Below are positions 9,131-18,757 of a stretch of DNA of 64,000 nt, one piece after another (positions within the stretch are counted from its first letter, which is position 1; the number at the start of each line of letters is the position of its first letter). The stretch spans positions 62,001-126,000 of the forward strand of contig CATOSZ010000001.1 in the NCBI GenBank assembly GCA_951812805.1, written 5' to 3'. Made by a program: the position numbers and the translations under genes. The stretch is from an uncultured Alphaproteobacteria bacterium. GTDB lineage: Bacteria > Pseudomonadota > Alphaproteobacteria > GCA-2731375. Below the pieces are notes generated by a model. The model did not search any database. It was not told the DNA's origin and saw only the letters and a list, made by a program, of their open reading frames with translations.

Positions 9131-11396
9131 CGTCGCGCCTCGCCTCGAGCGCCCGCCAGATCGCCTCCGGCGTCATCGGCAGATCGCGCAGCCGGATGCC
9201 GTGCCGGCGCGCCAGCGCATTGGCGATGGCGGGTGCGACGGGAAGGATGCCGCCCTCGCCCATGCCCTTGGCACCGAAGGGGCCGGGGCCGTCGCCGTTT
9301 TCGATCAGGACCGTGTGCGCCGCCGCGGCCACGTCGCCCGCCAGCGGCACCCGGTAGGCGACCGCCGTGGCGTTGACCGGCTGGCCATCCTCGAAGCGAA
9401 GCCCTTCGTAGAGGGCATGGCCGAGGCCCTGGACCGAGGCGCCTTCCTCCTGGCCCTCGGCGCCGATGGGGTTGAGCGTCCTGCCGATGTCCGCGACCCC
9501 GACATAGGACGTCAGGCCGACTTCGCCGGTCTCCTCGTCGAGCGTGACGCCGCAGATGCCGACCGCGGTTTCCCAGAACAGGGGCGAGAGCTTGAAATCG
9601 ACCCCCTCGCGCGTCGGCCGCACCGCGCCCATGGCGACGACCTCGCCGGAATCGATGCCGAAGGCGCGGTGGTAGAGCTCGCGGAAGCTCAGCGTCTCCC
9701 CACCGTGCGCCACGCCGCCCGGCACCAGCGCGACGTCGTTCGGCTGACCGTCGAAGACGCCGGCCGCAAGTTCCAGAAGCTGCGCCCGGGCATCCCGCGC
9801 CGCATCCTCCACCGCGAGGCCCATGACGACGGTCGAGCGGCTGGCCCCGGTGCCCCAGTCGAAGGGCGCCCGCGCCGTGTCGGGATCGGTTACGCGGATT
9901 TGCGCCGGGTCCTGCGCCAGGATGCGGGCCGCCACCTCGCGCAGGACGCCGCGAACGCCCTGGCCGATCTCCACGCTCATCGAGGCGATCTGGATCGTGC
10001 CGTCGGCGAGAACGCGGAGCTGCGCGCCGCCGAGCGGCAGGATCCCGGGATCGCTGGCGGCGAGCGCCAGGCCGGCCGCGGCCTCGTCCGGGGCGAGGTC
10101 GGCGAGTGCCGCTTCGGCGGCATCGATCATCGCGGCGAAATCGACGTCGAGCGGGCGCAGCTTCGAGATGATCGCACCGCCCCGCGGCAGCAGGTTCCGG
10201 CGCCGGAATTCGAGCGGGTCGAGCCCGAGTTCCAGCGCGATCTCGTCCATCTGCGATTCCGTCGCCCAGATCGCCTGCGGCCCGCCGATGGAGCGGAAGG
10301 CCGCCCCCGGCACCGTGTTGGTGTAGGCCGCCTGTGCCTCGATCTCCAGGTTGGGAATCGCGTAGGGCCCGATGGCGCGGTGCGCCGCCTTCACCGTCAC
10401 CGCGGGACCGGTGTCGGCATAGGCGCCGCCGTCGAGCAGGATCCGGCCCCGTTTGGAGACGATGATCCCATTCTCGTCGACGCCGGTGCGAAGCGTGATG
10501 CTCGCGCCCAGCCGCCGACAGGTCAGCATCGAGTCATCGAGGCTCAGGGCGACGCGGACCGGCCGACCGGCCTTCAGCGCCGCGGCGGCGACCAGCGGTT
10601 CCATCTTGACGGAGGCCTTGCCGCCGAAGCCGCCGCCGACATAAGGCACGATCACCCGGATATCGCCGAGCGACAGCCCGAAGACCCGGGCGAGGACCTT
10701 CTGCGCCGCGCTCGGCGATTGCGCGCCGGACCAGACGGTCAAACCGTCGCCGTCGAAGTGGGCGACGACGCAATGAGGCTCCAGCGCGAAATGCGCGATG
10801 CCGGGAAAGGTATAGGTATGTTCGAAGACCCGCGCGGCCTCGCGCTCCGCGCCTTCGCCGTCGCCCTCGCTCAGCAGATATCGTTGGAAGATGTTGGTGC
10901 CGTCGACCGGGTTGGCGCGGCCGGTGAAGTAGAAATCGGCGATCGCCTCGGCCCCCTCGTTGATCAGGGGCGCGTCGGGCAGCAGGGCGGCGGCCGCCGT
11001 GTCGACGACGGGCAGGGGATCGTAGTCGATCTCGACGAGATGCACCGCCTCTTCCGCGATCTCCGCCGTTTCGGCGACGACGAGGGCGACCGGCTCGCCG
11101 ACATAGCGCACTTTGTCCCGCGCGATCACCGGGCGGTCGTTGAAATAGAGGCCCCAGGCCACTTGCTGCACCAGGTCCGGCAGGTCGGCGCCGGTCAGGA
11201 TCGCCACCACGCCCTCCAGGGCCTCGGCGGCGGCGAGGTCGATGGCGCGGATGCGGGCGTGGGGATGCGTACTGCGGTGGATCCGGCCATGCGCCATGCC
11301 CGCGACGGCGACGTCGGTGACATAGCGGGCGCGGCCCGTCACCTTTTCGATCAGGTCGGCGCGCGAGGGCTGGCCGCGCTCGCTATCGGCGGTCAT
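9120..11396 (-). CDS. Molybdopterin-binding large subunit of a CO-dehydrogenase/xanthine-dehydrogenase-family enzyme
   Basis: 758 residues from ATG at 11396 (MTADSERGQPSRADLIEKVT); an in-frame ATG 60 bases upstream adds non-family sequence. Features include TGRARYVTDVAVAGMAHGRIHRS at the start, VPYVGGGFGGKASVK in the molybdenum-cofactor region, GAAFRSIGGPQAIWATESQ where form I CO dehydrogenases carry the AYXCSFR loop, and GAKGMGEGG near the C-terminus with the catalytic glutamate. The active loop is not that of true CO dehydrogenase, so an aldehyde, purine or N-heterocycle substrate is more likely. It is first of the three coupled subunit genes and follows the OsmC gene by 67 bases. Confidence 0.92.
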   Translation of the reverse strand: MTADSERGQPSRADLIEKVTGRARYVTDVAVAGMAHGRIHRSTHPHARIRAIDLAAAEALEGVVAILTGADLPDLVQQVAWGLYFNDRPVIARDKVRYVGEPVALVVAETAEIAEEAVHLVEIDYDPLPVVDTAAAALLPDAPLINEGAEAIADFYFTGRANPVDGTNIFQRYLLSEGDGEGAEREAARVFEHTYTFPGIAHFALEPHCVVAHFDGDGLTVWSGAQSPSAAQKVLARVFGLSLGDIRVIVPYVGGGFGGKASVKMEPLVAAAALKAGRPVRVALSLDDSMLTCRRLGASITLRTGVDENGIIVSKRGRILLDGGAYADTGPAVTVKAAHRAIGPYAIPNLEIEAQAAYTNTVPGAAFRSIGGPQAIWATESQMDEIALELGLDPLEFRRRNLLPRGGAIISKLRPLDVDFAAMIDAAEAALADLAPDEAAAGLALAASDPGILPLGGAQLRVLADGTIQIASMSVEIGQGVRGVLREVAARILAQDPAQIRVTDPDTARAPFDWGTGASRSTVVMGLAVEDAARDARAQLLELAAGVFDGQPNDVALVPGGVAHGGETLSFRELYHRAFGIDSGEVVAMGAVRPTREGVDFKLSPLFWETAVGICGVTLDEETGEVGLTSYVGVADIGRTLNPIGAEGQEEGASVQGLGHALYEGLRFEDGQPVNATAVAYRVPLAGDVAAAAHTVLIENGDGPGPFGAKGMGEGGILPVAPAIANALARRHGIRLRDLPMTPEAIWRALEARRDDAS

Positions 11397-11463
11397 CCCC
11401 GGTGCGCAGGCTGTAGTCCACGATCGTGTCGGCGGTCGCCACGGCGACCGAACCATAGATGGG

Positions 11464-11823
11464 TCAGCGCTGCTTCCAGGTCTTGACGAGGAAGCGGGCG
11501 TCGTCGTCGCTCACCCCCCACATCTCGAACTCGACCCGCACCGCGTCATAGAGCGAGACCTCGCCCGCCGGCTGGTCCATGTCCCGGTAGGCGCCGACGG
11601 TGACCTCCATGCCGTCGAGGGCCCGGCCCTCGCTATCGGCGATGGTGGAGACCATGTTGACCGCGCAGGCGGCGATGGAGGCGCAGAACAGCTCGCCCGC
11701 GCCGACCGCCTCGCCGCCGGTGTTCTCGGCGACCCAGTGATGGTTCCGCGAATTGCAGATCGACCGGCCGACGATGCCGGTGCTGTAGCTTCGCGCCTGG
11801 TAGGCAAGCGTCGGCTCGGCCAT
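11464..11823 (-). CDS. OsmC-family protein
   Basis: 119 residues, slightly shorter than classical OsmC/Ohr (about 140). [20 protein letters not shown]-type sequence at residues 18-38 and [23 protein letters not shown] at residues 42-64 match the conserved block around the redox cysteine, and the C-terminal [10 protein letters not shown] helix also fits. OsmC/Ohr proteins reduce organic hydroperoxides through paired cysteines; many shorter members are uncharacterised. Its place between an FAD oxidase-type gene and a molybdenum hydroxylase, both possible sources of peroxide, fits a protective role, but that is inference. Confidence 0.82.
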   Translation of the reverse strand: MAEPTLAYQARSYSTGIVGRSICNSRNHHWVAENTGGEAVGAGELFCASIAACAVNMVSTIADSEGRALDGMEVTVGAYRDMDQPAGEVSLYDAVRVEFEMWGVSDDDARFLVKTWKQR

Positions 11824-11898
11824 TCCTCACCCCTTTTTCCCTTGTGCGCGGCCAGTGTCGCAGACGGCCCGCAGCCGGGCAACCGCACCACGGCGGCG

Positions 11899-13521
11899 TC
11901 AGGCGACGGCGGCGGGCCGCGAGGCCGCATCCGCCTTCACCATCTCCGCGCCCTTCTCGGCGATCATGATGGTCGGCGCGTTGGTGTTGGTCGAGGTCAC
12001 CGCCGGCATGACCGCGGCGTCGATGACGCGCAGCCCGGCGAGGCCGTGCACGCGCAACCGCTCGTCCACCACGCTCATCGCATCCGGCCCCATGCGGCAC
12101 GAGCAGGTCGCATGGAACACCGTCGTGCCGAACTGGCGGGCGTAGTGCAACAGCTCGTCGTCGCTTTGCACGTCCGGGCCGGGCAGGGTCTCGGCCACCA
12201 CATGGCGCCGCAGCGCCGGGACGGCGAACCAGTCGCGGGCCAAACGGACGGCGGCGACGACGGTGCGGCGGTCGCGCTCCTCCGCCAGGTAGTTCGGGTT
12301 GATCGAGGGTTGGGCCCGCGGATCGGGCGAGCGGGCCAGGACATGCCCGCGGCTTTCGGGCCGCATCTGCCACAGCCCGGCGGTCATGCCCGGCACCGTG
12401 TCAAGCCGGCGCTTCGGCCCCGGCGCGAAGCTTCCCGACGAGAACAGCGCCTGGACATCCGGTGTCGCGGACTCGGGCAGCGCCTGCACGGAGGCGGCGA
12501 CCAACGATGAGGCATAGGTCAGCATGCCGCGGCCCTGCACGGCGTATTTCATCAGTTCGCCCGCGAAGCGCAGGCCGCGCGAGCGCTCGTTGAGCGTGGG
12601 AATATCCTTCACATGGGCCTGCACCCGGACGATGAAGTGGTCCTGGAAGTTGCGCCCGACGCCGGGCAGCGGATGGCGCACCTCGATGCCGACGCCGGTC
12701 AGGTGTTCGGGATCGCCGACGCCCGAGAGCTGCAAAAGGTGAGGGGAGCCGATGGCGCCGCCGCTCAAGATCACTTCCGCCCGGGCCGTCGCCCGCTGAA
12801 GCGTGCCGCCGCGCGAGAACTCGACGCCGACGGCGCGCGTGCCCTCCAGGATCACCCGGTGGGCCAGCGCGTCGGTGACGACCTGCAGGTTGGCCCGGCC
12901 CATCACCGGGCGCAGGTAGGCGCGCGCCGCGCTGGCGCGGAAGCGGCCGCCGCGGGTCTGCTGCACCCAGCCGATGTGGTTGCCGAGGCCGCGCGGCAGG
13001 TCGTTCAGATCCTCCCGGTAGTCCCAGCCGAGGTCGCCCGCGGCATCGATCGCCGCCTGGCACAGCGCCGGTTCGTCCCGGGTGCGCGAGGTCGACAGCG
13101 GCCCGCCGCGGGCATGCACCGCATCGGCCGGCCCTTCCCAGTTCTCCGCCTTGCGGAAATAGGGGAAGACGTCGTCGGCGCCCCAGCCGCGGTTGCCGAG
13201 CTGCGCCCAGTGGTCGTAATCCTCCGGCTGGGAGCGGATGTAGATCAGCCCGTTGATCGAGCTGGAGCCGCCCAGCACCCGGCCGCGGGGATAGGGGATT
13301 TCGCGCCCGTTGAGGCCCGAATCCTTGTCCGCCGTATAGCCCCAGGTGATGGTCGGATGGTCCATCAGCTTCATGTAGCCGGCCGGGATATGGATATAGG
13401 GGTTGCGGTCCTTGCCGCCCGCCTCCAGCAGGATCACCCGGGTGCCGGGATCCTCGCTCAGCCGATTGGCCAGCACACAGCCGGCCGAACCGGCCCCGAC
13501 GATGACATAGTCCGCCTGCAT
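11899..13521 (-). CDS. GMC-family FAD oxidoreductase (choline dehydrogenase-like)
   Basis: 540 residues from ATG at 13521. The N-terminal dinucleotide fold reads [20 protein letters not shown] with an acidic strand-2 end (VILLEAGG). GMC signature 1 is present as [19 protein letters not shown] near residue 80 and signature 2 as [17 protein letters not shown] near residue 255. The C-terminal [10 protein letters not shown] and [19 protein letters not shown] carry the catalytic His/Asn region. Members oxidise alcohols such as choline, polyethylene glycol or polyols. It lies about 70 bases downstream of the hydroxyacid dehydrogenase on the same strand and is probably in the same transcript. Confidence 0.92.
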   Translation of the reverse strand: MQADYVIVGAGSAGCVLANRLSEDPGTRVILLEAGGKDRNPYIHIPAGYMKLMDHPTITWGYTADKDSGLNGREIPYPRGRVLGGSSSINGLIYIRSQPEDYDHWAQLGNRGWGADDVFPYFRKAENWEGPADAVHARGGPLSTSRTRDEPALCQAAIDAAGDLGWDYREDLNDLPRGLGNHIGWVQQTRGGRFRASAARAYLRPVMGRANLQVVTDALAHRVILEGTRAVGVEFSRGGTLQRATARAEVILSGGAIGSPHLLQLSGVGDPEHLTGVGIEVRHPLPGVGRNFQDHFIVRVQAHVKDIPTLNERSRGLRFAGELMKYAVQGRGMLTYASSLVAASVQALPESATPDVQALFSSGSFAPGPKRRLDTVPGMTAGLWQMRPESRGHVLARSPDPRAQPSINPNYLAEERDRRTVVAAVRLARDWFAVPALRRHVVAETLPGPDVQSDDELLHYARQFGTTVFHATCSCRMGPDAMSVVDERLRVHGLAGLRVIDAAVMPAVTSTNTNAPTIMIAEKGAEMVKADAASRPAAVA

Positions 13522-13591
13522 GACGCGTTTCTCCCCACCCGCTGTCCTCGCGCGCACCATCGCCCCGGCGTCGCGGGAAGTCGAGGGGGCG

Positions 13592-14581
13592 TCAGGCGAT
13601 ACGCTCGTCCTCGCCGATCAGGTGCCACGATGCTTCGCCGTCGAGGGCGCGCCGGCAGTTGGCGACGGCGCGGGCGAGCGCCACCTCCCGCCAGCCGGCG
13701 ACCACGGCCCGCGGCGTCGACCGCCATGCGAGCCCGCACCTCGTGCCCGCGCGCGTGAACGGCTGGTCCATGCGGAATTCGCCATGGCGGACCGGCTCCA
13801 CCCACCAGGCGTCGATGCAGGCGGTGAACGCGGGGGTGTCGCGGAGATGGCGATAGAGCGCCGCCTCGTCGACGATCTCGCCGCGCGCCAGATTAAGCAG
13901 GACGGCGTCCGGCTTCATCAGGCCGAGCTCCCGCGCGCCGATCATCCCGCGCGTCGCCCGGGTGAGGGAGGTGGTGATCAGCAACAGGTCGGCGGCGGCC
14001 AGCATGGTGTCGAGCTCCCCGGGCCCGGCGATCCAGTCGACCGGCTCATCGCTCGCGCCGCGACGATTGACGGCATGCACCGCCCCCACCAGCGGCCGCA
14101 TCAACCGCGCCGCCGCCACCCCGATGCCGCCGAAGCCGAGAATGCCGAGTGTCATGCGGGCGAGCATCCGGTTGGGGGTGAACTGGTTGAACTCGGCCCG
14201 CCTGAGATTGTCGTGCTCGACGAACAACCGCTTCGCCGCCGCCAGCGCCATGGCAAGCGCATGCTCGGCCATCGGCTCGGCATAACCGCCGCCATTCACC
14301 GCGACCGGCACACCGGCCGGCACCTGGCCGAGCGGGATGAAATCGACGCCGGCGGTAACGAACTGCAACAGCCCGAGGTCCACGAGCAACGGCCACTCGT
14401 CCGCCGCCAGCTCCGTCGCGGTATTGCGCGCCAGGACCGCGCCGGCACTTTCGAGCGCGCGGCGCCGCCCGGCCGCGTCGAGGTCCGCCAGATAGACGAC
14501 ATCCGCCGCCCCACCGATCCCCTCCGCCACGACCGCCCGCCCGGCCGGGCCCGGCTCGTAGCTCACCACCAACGAATCCAT
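13592..14581 (-). CDS. D-isomer-specific 2-hydroxyacid dehydrogenase, with its catalytic-histidine region replaced
   Basis: 329 residues from ATG at 14581. The NAD-binding domain is clear (LGILGFGGIGVAAARLM near residue 142) and so are the later family segments LNLARGEIVDEAALYRHL and ACIDAWWVEP. After FRMDQPF the family normally has a stretch of the type LPNV..SPH with the catalytic histidine. Here about 19 residues (275-293, TRAGTRCGLAWRSTPRAV) are unlike the family and contain no histidine; family-like sequence resumes at GWREVALARAVANCRRAL. The DNA of exactly this stretch is identical to 54 bases of the second large-subunit gene. The enzyme is therefore probably inactive despite an open frame. 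Confidence 0.85.
   Translation of the reverse strand: MDSLVVSYEPGPAGRAVVAEGIGGAADVVYLADLDAAGRRRALESAGAVLARNTATELAADEWPLLVDLGLLQFVTAGVDFIPLGQVPAGVPVAVNGGGYAEPMAEHALAMALAAAKRLFVEHDNLRRAEFNQFTPNRMLARMTLGILGFGGIGVAAARLMRPLVGAVHAVNRRGASDEPVDWIAGPGELDTMLAAADLLLITTSLTRATRGMIGARELGLMKPDAVLLNLARGEIVDEAALYRHLRDTPAFTACIDAWWVEPVRHGEFRMDQPFTRAGTRCGLAWRSTPRAVVAGWREVALARAVANCRRALDGEASWHLIGEDERIA
13704..13757 (-). repeat. 54-bp perfect repeat shared with 38047-38100 (patch inside the hydroxyacid dehydrogenase gene)
   Basis: The reverse complement of 13704-13757 equals 38047-38100 base for base. At 38047 the segment encodes HARGHEVRARMAVDAAGR in the large-subunit family frame. Here it is read in a different frame. 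Bases beyond both edges do not match. Being 18 codons long, it leaves the downstream frame intact. Confidence 0.9.
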
Positions 14582-14716
14582 GGCCTTGCCCCTTTCGCTT
14601 GTTCCCTGTCTTTGCCCGGCCGAGAAGGCCTGCGAACAACCGGCTCTCGACATGCTAGGATCACTGGCCGCCTTCCGGGCGAGCGCCCAAGTGGCGGCGA
14701 GCGACGGAGAAATGCC

Positions 14717-15538
14717 ATGAGCGATAGCCGGGTCGAGATCCTGAGTGCCGCGGAGGTCGCCGCCTATCATCGCGACGGCTTCGTCGTTCCGCAATACCGG
14801 CTGCCGGCGGACCGCCTGGCCGCGTTGCAACGCCTGACCCGGCATCTGGTGGCGGACAACCCGACGCTCTGCGACCGCCACATGGTCGGGCCGCACATTC
14901 CCGGCAGCGGGGCGGAGGGGCTGAGGGCCCGGCCCGGCTGGCGGGAGATCGCGACGCACCGGGACATGGTCGACATGATCGCCCAGCTGATGGGCCCCGA
15001 CATCATCCTGTGGGGCAGCGGCGTCTTCCACAAGCGCGCCGTCACCGGCAAGGCGACGCCCTGGCACCGCGACAGCGAACACACGCCGATGGTTCCCGCC
15101 GCCGGCACCTCGATCTGGATCTCGGTCTTCGAGAGCACGGTCGAGAACGGCTGCCTGCGTTTCCTGCCCGGCTCGCACGCCGCCCGGGAGAGCGGCACGC
15201 ACGACGTCGTCGACAGTCCCGAGCTCTTTCTCTACACGCGGCTGGTCGACGACGAGGTCGACGAAAGCACCGCGGTCGACATCGAGCTGGCACCGGGCCA
15301 GGTGGTGCTGTTCGATCTCTACGCCGCCCATAGCGCGGCGCCCAACAGCAGCGGGCGGGTGCGGGCCGGCTACACGCTCCGCTTCATGCCTTCGACCTCG
15401 CACTACGACCACGACCGCGCCGTGCACCGCGGCTTCAAGGGCTACGGCCACGACACCCGCCCGCTGCTGCTGCTGCGCGGCGTCGACCGCTGCGGCCAGA
15501 ACGACTTCCAACGCAACCACCCCGAACCGGTCGCCTGA
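14717..15538 (+). CDS. Phytanoyl-CoA dioxygenase-family (PhyH) non-haem iron oxygenase
   Basis: 273 residues from the ATG of MSDSRVEILSAAEVAAYHRDG, preceded by GGAGAA; the frame is open much further upstream, but that part is antisense shadow. The double-stranded beta-helix iron ligands are visible as HRD in TPWHRDSEHTP near residue 118 and the distal HSAAPNSS with a following arginine (RVRAGYTLRF). These enzymes hydroxylate a substrate with 2-oxoglutarate and O2. It is divergent from the hydroxyacid-dehydrogenase operon across 135 bases that must contain both promoters; I could not pick out convincing -35/-10 boxes. Substrate unknown. Confidence 0.88.
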   Translation: MSDSRVEILSAAEVAAYHRDGFVVPQYRLPADRLAALQRLTRHLVADNPTLCDRHMVGPHIPGSGAEGLRARPGWREIATHRDMVDMIAQLMGPDIILWGSGVFHKRAVTGKATPWHRDSEHTPMVPAAGTSIWISVFESTVENGCLRFLPGSHAARESGTHDVVDSPELFLYTRLVDDEVDESTAVDIELAPGQVVLFDLYAAHSAAPNSSGRVRAGYTLRFMPSTSHYDHDRAVHRGFKGYGHDTRPLLLLRGVDRCGQNDFQRNHPEPVA

Positions 15539-15568
15539 CGGGGGTAACGGGGCGGGGAAAGGTGGCGC

Positions 15569-15896
15569 TCAGTCGCCGTCGGCCCTGCTCGCCGTGGCCT
15601 GTTCGCCGGCATGCAGGAGCGCCGTCAGCCGCGACAGGGGGATCGGCGGCCGTTCGGTATGGGCGAGCGCATGGCAGTTCCGGCAGAGGACGGCGACATC
15701 GGTGACCTTCGTGTATCGCGGCCCGCGATCGGAGAGCGGGTCGAGGTGATGCACCTCCAGCTGCCGGTCGGCCAGCGGTGTGAAGGCGCACGCCATACAG
15801 GTCTTGCCGTGGTGGCGCAGGGCGTTCTGGCGGACCGCGGGGTGACGCTCGGAGACGGACAGCGTGACCTCCCGGGCGCCGCCCTCGACCCAGGAG
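15569..15896 (-). pseudogene. HNH endonuclease, 5' end removed at the IS21 junction
   Basis: Reading from the IS boundary, about 109 codons stay open to the stop at 15569. They include VSERHPAVRQNALRHHGKTC (the pre-HNH helix and first cysteine), MACAF, then LEVHHLDPLSDRGPRYT and VLCRNCHALAHT, that is, the His-His-Asp core and the CxxC zinc pair of an HNH nuclease. The normal N-terminus is absent: the sequence runs directly into the IS21 end, with a stop just inside it. An internal ATG (15796) could give a 75-residue product lacking the first zinc cysteine. These nucleases usually belong to restriction, homing or phage systems, but nothing else of that kind is beside it. Confidence 0.8.
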
Positions 15897-15969
15897 TGTC
15901 AATCAGCATTTAATTCTGACCCCCTATCGGCGTGCAAAATTGACCCCCCCCCCCTTGCTTCGACGGAGG

Positions 15970-16072
15970 TTGTCCCGGTAGTCCACGGGAGGGCCCCGCG
16001 CGGCTTCGTGTAGCGCTTTGCGTTACGCGGAGCGAAGCCGCGTGGGAGGGGCCTGTGGGCCCACCGGGACAA
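15970..16072. repeat. About 100-nt imperfect palindrome inside IS21 copy 1
   Basis: The outer arms TTGTCCCGGT and ACCGGGACAA are perfect, and the inner part pairs GGCTTCG with CGAAGCC around GCGCTTTGCGTTACGCGG. The same structure is at 35722-35824 in copy 2. It could fold as a long hairpin in RNA or DNA; its function is unknown. Confidence 0.6.
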
Positions 16073-16243
16073 CCGGGCCGGCGGCGGAACGTGGGGATCA
16101 GGTGGGGTTCTTGAAGTGGCAATGAGCTTTTGAAGTAGTGTCCAGACTGTTCTGCAAGTTTGTCATGGCTGCCGATGAGGGCCACCGGCATGCCTGGCGC
16201 GGAGATTTCGATTGCTCGGAGCGCCAGGCATGCCGAGCCGCCG

Positions 16244-16393
16244 TCAGGCGGCTTTCTGGATGCGTTCGCTTTTGCTCTCCTTGAGATGGATCATGTTGAG
16301 CTAGCGGTTGGCATCCAGCCAGTCCTCATGGATTTCGATCGCGAGAGCCCGGACCAGCCGGAGGCAGCTCATCCACCCCATCGGCCCGGACTT
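16244..16393 (-). pseudogene. IS256-family transposase C-terminal remnant inside IS21 copy 1
   Basis: The minus strand encodes LRLVRALAIEIHEDWLDANR, a stop codon, then LNMIHLKESKSERIQKAA and a stop. This is the characteristic IS256-family C-terminus with one internal TAG. Nothing of the catalytic domain remains. Because the same remnant is in copy 2, it was part of this IS21 unit before the unit duplicated. Confidence 0.7.
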
Positions 16394-16467
16394 GTGCCCC
16401 AGCTACGAAACCCCTTTTGCAGAACAATCTGTACAGGACCCGTTTTGATTTGCCCGCCTTTGCGATG

Positions 16468-16516
16468 AAAGCCCCCAGGCTGATTGGCTCCATATAGCGG
16501 ATCAGCCTGGGGCTTT
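16468..16516 (-). terminator. Hairpin downstream of istB, copy 1
   Basis: Arms AAAGCCCCCAGGCTGAT and ATCAGCCTGGGGCTTT are 16-17 bases with a loop of about 16, located 14 bases past the istB stop. Reading on the minus strand only a short T tract follows, so termination would be weak or factor-assisted. Confidence 0.45.
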
Positions 16517-16529
16517 GCTTACAGGGCGG

Positions 16530-17261
16530 CTACTTTTGTCGTCGCTGTTTGCTTTGTGCGAAGCGGTAAGACATGTTGCCTGTTTCGATGATTGCGCAGT
16601 GATGCGTTACACGATCCAGCAACGCGGTTGTCATTTTTGCATCTCCGAAGACGGAGACCCATTCCCCGAACTCCAGATTGGTGGTGATGATGACGCTGGT
16701 CTTCTCATAGAGTTTGCTGATCAGGTGGAACAAGAGCGCACCGCCGGATTTGGGGAATGGGATATAGCCCAGTTCGTCGATGATGACGCAATCCATGGCC
16801 GTCAGTTGCCGGATGATCTTGCCGGCGTTGCCTTCGGCCTGTTCCTTGATCATCGCATTGATCAGATCGACGGCGTTGAAGAAACGGACCTTCTTTCCCT
16901 GATTGATCAACAGCGTCCCCAGAGCAATGGCGATGTGGGTTTTGCCCGTACCGGTTCCGCCCACCAGAATGAGGTTGTGGGCCTCCTGGGTGAACTGCCC
17001 TGAGCAGAAGGGGTCGATTTGCGCTTGGGTGACGGCGGCTAGGCCGTAATCGAAAGTGGCGAAGTCCTTATGGTGGGGGAACTTCGAGGCCCGCATTTGG
17101 TGCTGGATAGAGCGCACCCGGCGCTCTACAGTCTCGGCGTCGATCAGTTGCTTTATCGCAGTGGTCAGACTTGGCGGCTTGCGCGCGGCCAGCAAAGCTT
17201 CGGCGCAAGCCGCCATTCCATACAGCCTCAGGGCGATCAGTTGGTCTATCAAAGCTTTCAT
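16530..17261 (-). CDS. istB: IS21-family helper ATPase IstB, copy 1
   Basis: 243 residues from ATG at 17261, which overlaps the istA stop by 4 bases; an upstream in-frame start (17285) lies inside istA. The AAA+ ATPase is recognised by [17 protein letters not shown] (Walker A, near residue 105) and [11 protein letters not shown] (Walker B), with the IstB-type tail [23 protein letters not shown]. It assists IstA in target capture. Compared with copy 2 it has Met instead of Leu in the segment LINA(M/L)IKEQAEG. Confidence 0.95.
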   Translation of the reverse strand: MKALIDQLIALRLYGMAACAEALLAARKPPSLTTAIKQLIDAETVERRVRSIQHQMRASKFPHHKDFATFDYGLAAVTQAQIDPFCSGQFTQEAHNLILVGGTGTGKTHIAIALGTLLINQGKKVRFFNAVDLINAMIKEQAEGNAGKIIRQLTAMDCVIIDELGYIPFPKSGGALLFHLISKLYEKTSVIITTNLEFGEWVSVFGDAKMTTALLDRVTHHCAIIETGNMSYRFAQSKQRRQK

Positions 17262-18757
17262 GCGACGGCCTCCCCGGCAACGCACAGCGTCTCATAGCGC
17301 TTGCAGTCCGCTTCGGGCCGCAAGGTCAGTTGCGGATAGGCGTGGCTCTCGCCCCATGGCGCGATGACCGGCTCCACCAGTTGGTTGATCAGATTGATGA
17401 TGGCCGGAAGGCGCAGCGTGTTCTGCTCCACGGCCAGTTCACAGGCTATCTCGACCACCTCGATCCCGTGATCCTGGGCCAGCAGGAGCAGATCGACAAA
17501 CTCCCGGTCCCCGCCTTTGCCGGCCATGTAATGCGCCCTGACCCGGTGCATCGCCTCAGGCAATTGCCAACCCACAAAGGGCGCGCCATCTCTCAGCGCG
17601 CCGGGCTTGCGGTCGAGTAGGGGCAGGTAATGCCAGGGCTCGAAATAGCTGGCGTTGCGGGTAAAGCGGCGCTTGTGCTCGGCAATCACATTCTGCCCTG
17701 ACACAACCACGATCCGGTCCGCATAGGCGCGCAGAGAGACAAGCTCCCCGGCGAACCGGGAGGGGACGCTATAGCGATTGGTGGCATATTGGACCAGACA
17801 GGTAGAGCGGACACGAGCGGCCTTCTCAACATAGCCGTCAAAAGCCCGGCCCAGGGGACGCAGTTCGGCGCACTCGTCTGCGAACACGTCCGAGATCTTG
17901 CGATCCGATTGTTCGGGGTGGGCGCGATTCGCCAATTCCTCGCAGCGCAGACGCAACCAGCCGTTCAGCGCATCCAGATCGTCAAAGGCGGGCTTGGGCG
18001 CAAACAGCTGTCCCCGCAGGAACCCAACCTGGTTCTCAATCTGACCCTTCTCCCACCCCGCCGCGGGTGTGCAAGCAACCGGTTCCATCACATAGTGGTT
18101 CATCAACGCCAGAAAGCGCGGATGGAACACACGGTCCTTAGAGCGCGAAACATAGGTTACCATCGTCTTGGGGTTGTCGATGATCACCCGGCGCGGTACG
18201 CCGCCATAGAAAGACATCGCCCGTGCAAAGGCGTCCAGCACCATCTCCTGAGATTCGCTGGGATAGGCAACAACAAAGGGCTTGCGGCTATGACATAGGC
18301 GGAAGTGGGCAACCTTTACCTTCTGCTCGACACCGCCCAGGACAGCGTATTCCGTGCTCCAGTCAAACTGGAGCGCGTCACCTGCCGTAAAGTGCAACGG
18401 AATGAACGCATCCCCCGATCCGGCGCCAGAACGCTTCAGGTCGCGGACAAACCTCTGAACCGTCGAGTAGGATCCGCTATAGCCTTCCGACACAAGCTGC
18501 TCATAAAGCTTCTTGGCCGTCCGGCGCTCACGGCGCGGGCGCCCCAGGTCCTGCTCAAAGAGCGCCCGAAGCCGGCTGGCGAAGCCATCGCTAAGCTTAC
18601 GCCGGACGGGTGAAACGCGCCGCTGATAGCTCGGTGGATCGCCGTCCTTCAGATACTTCTTAATCGTGTTCCGCGACAAACCAGTCTGACGAGATACAGA
18701 TCGGATACTCCGACCCTCCCGTAATATCCAACGTCGGATCTTCAATACGCTTTCCAT
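17258..18757 (-). CDS. istA: IS21-family transposase IstA, copy 1
   Basis: 499 residues from ATG at 18757 ([15 protein letters not shown]); a GTG 27 bases upstream is also in frame. An N-terminal helix-turn-helix ([20 protein letters not shown]) is followed by the DDE integrase domain: [16 protein letters not shown] with the first Asp near residue 131, [12 protein letters not shown] with the second, and [12 protein letters not shown] with the glutamate. The predicted sequence is identical to copy 2. It catalyses transposition of the whole unit together with IstB. Confidence 0.95.
   Translation of the reverse strand: MESVLKIRRWILREGRSIRSVSRQTGLSRNTIKKYLKDGDPPSYQRRVSPVRRKLSDGFASRLRALFEQDLGRPRRERRTAKKLYEQLVSEGYSGSYSTVQRFVRDLKRSGAGSGDAFIPLHFTAGDALQFDWSTEYAVLGGVEQKVKVAHFRLCHSRKPFVVAYPSESQEMVLDAFARAMSFYGGVPRRVIIDNPKTMVTYVSRSKDRVFHPRFLALMNHYVMEPVACTPAAGWEKGQIENQVGFLRGQLFAPKPAFDDLDALNGWLRLRCEELANRAHPEQSDRKISDVFADECAELRPLGRAFDGYVEKAARVRSTCLVQYATNRYSVPSRFAGELVSLRAYADRIVVVSGQNVIAEHKRRFTRNASYFEPWHYLPLLDRKPGALRDGAPFVGWQLPEAMHRVRAHYMAGKGGDREFVDLLLLAQDHGIEVVEIACELAVEQNTLRLPAIINLINQLVEPVIAPWGESHAYPQLTLRPEADCKRYETLCVAGEAVA

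Noticed and set aside
9120-11396. Aerobic CO dehydrogenase (form I CoxL)
   Set aside because: The active-loop sequence AFRSIGG is not the AYXCSFR motif that marks form I.
11397-11463. In-frame coding after the OsmC stop (PIYGSVAVATADTIVDYS)
   Set aside because: Only about 25 codons without a start or family likeness; probably chance openness in high-GC spacer.
9093-11486. A 797-codon open frame on the + strand opposite the large-subunit gene
   Set aside because: Antisense shadow of a high-GC gene: the translation has no family likeness and is rich in Arg/Asp/Gly, while the minus strand encodes a complete conserved protein.
15569-15896. HNH gene as part of a restriction or phage defence system
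   Set aside because: No methyltransferase, specificity or phage gene is adjacent and the gene is truncated; only a stand-alone HNH remnant can be supported.
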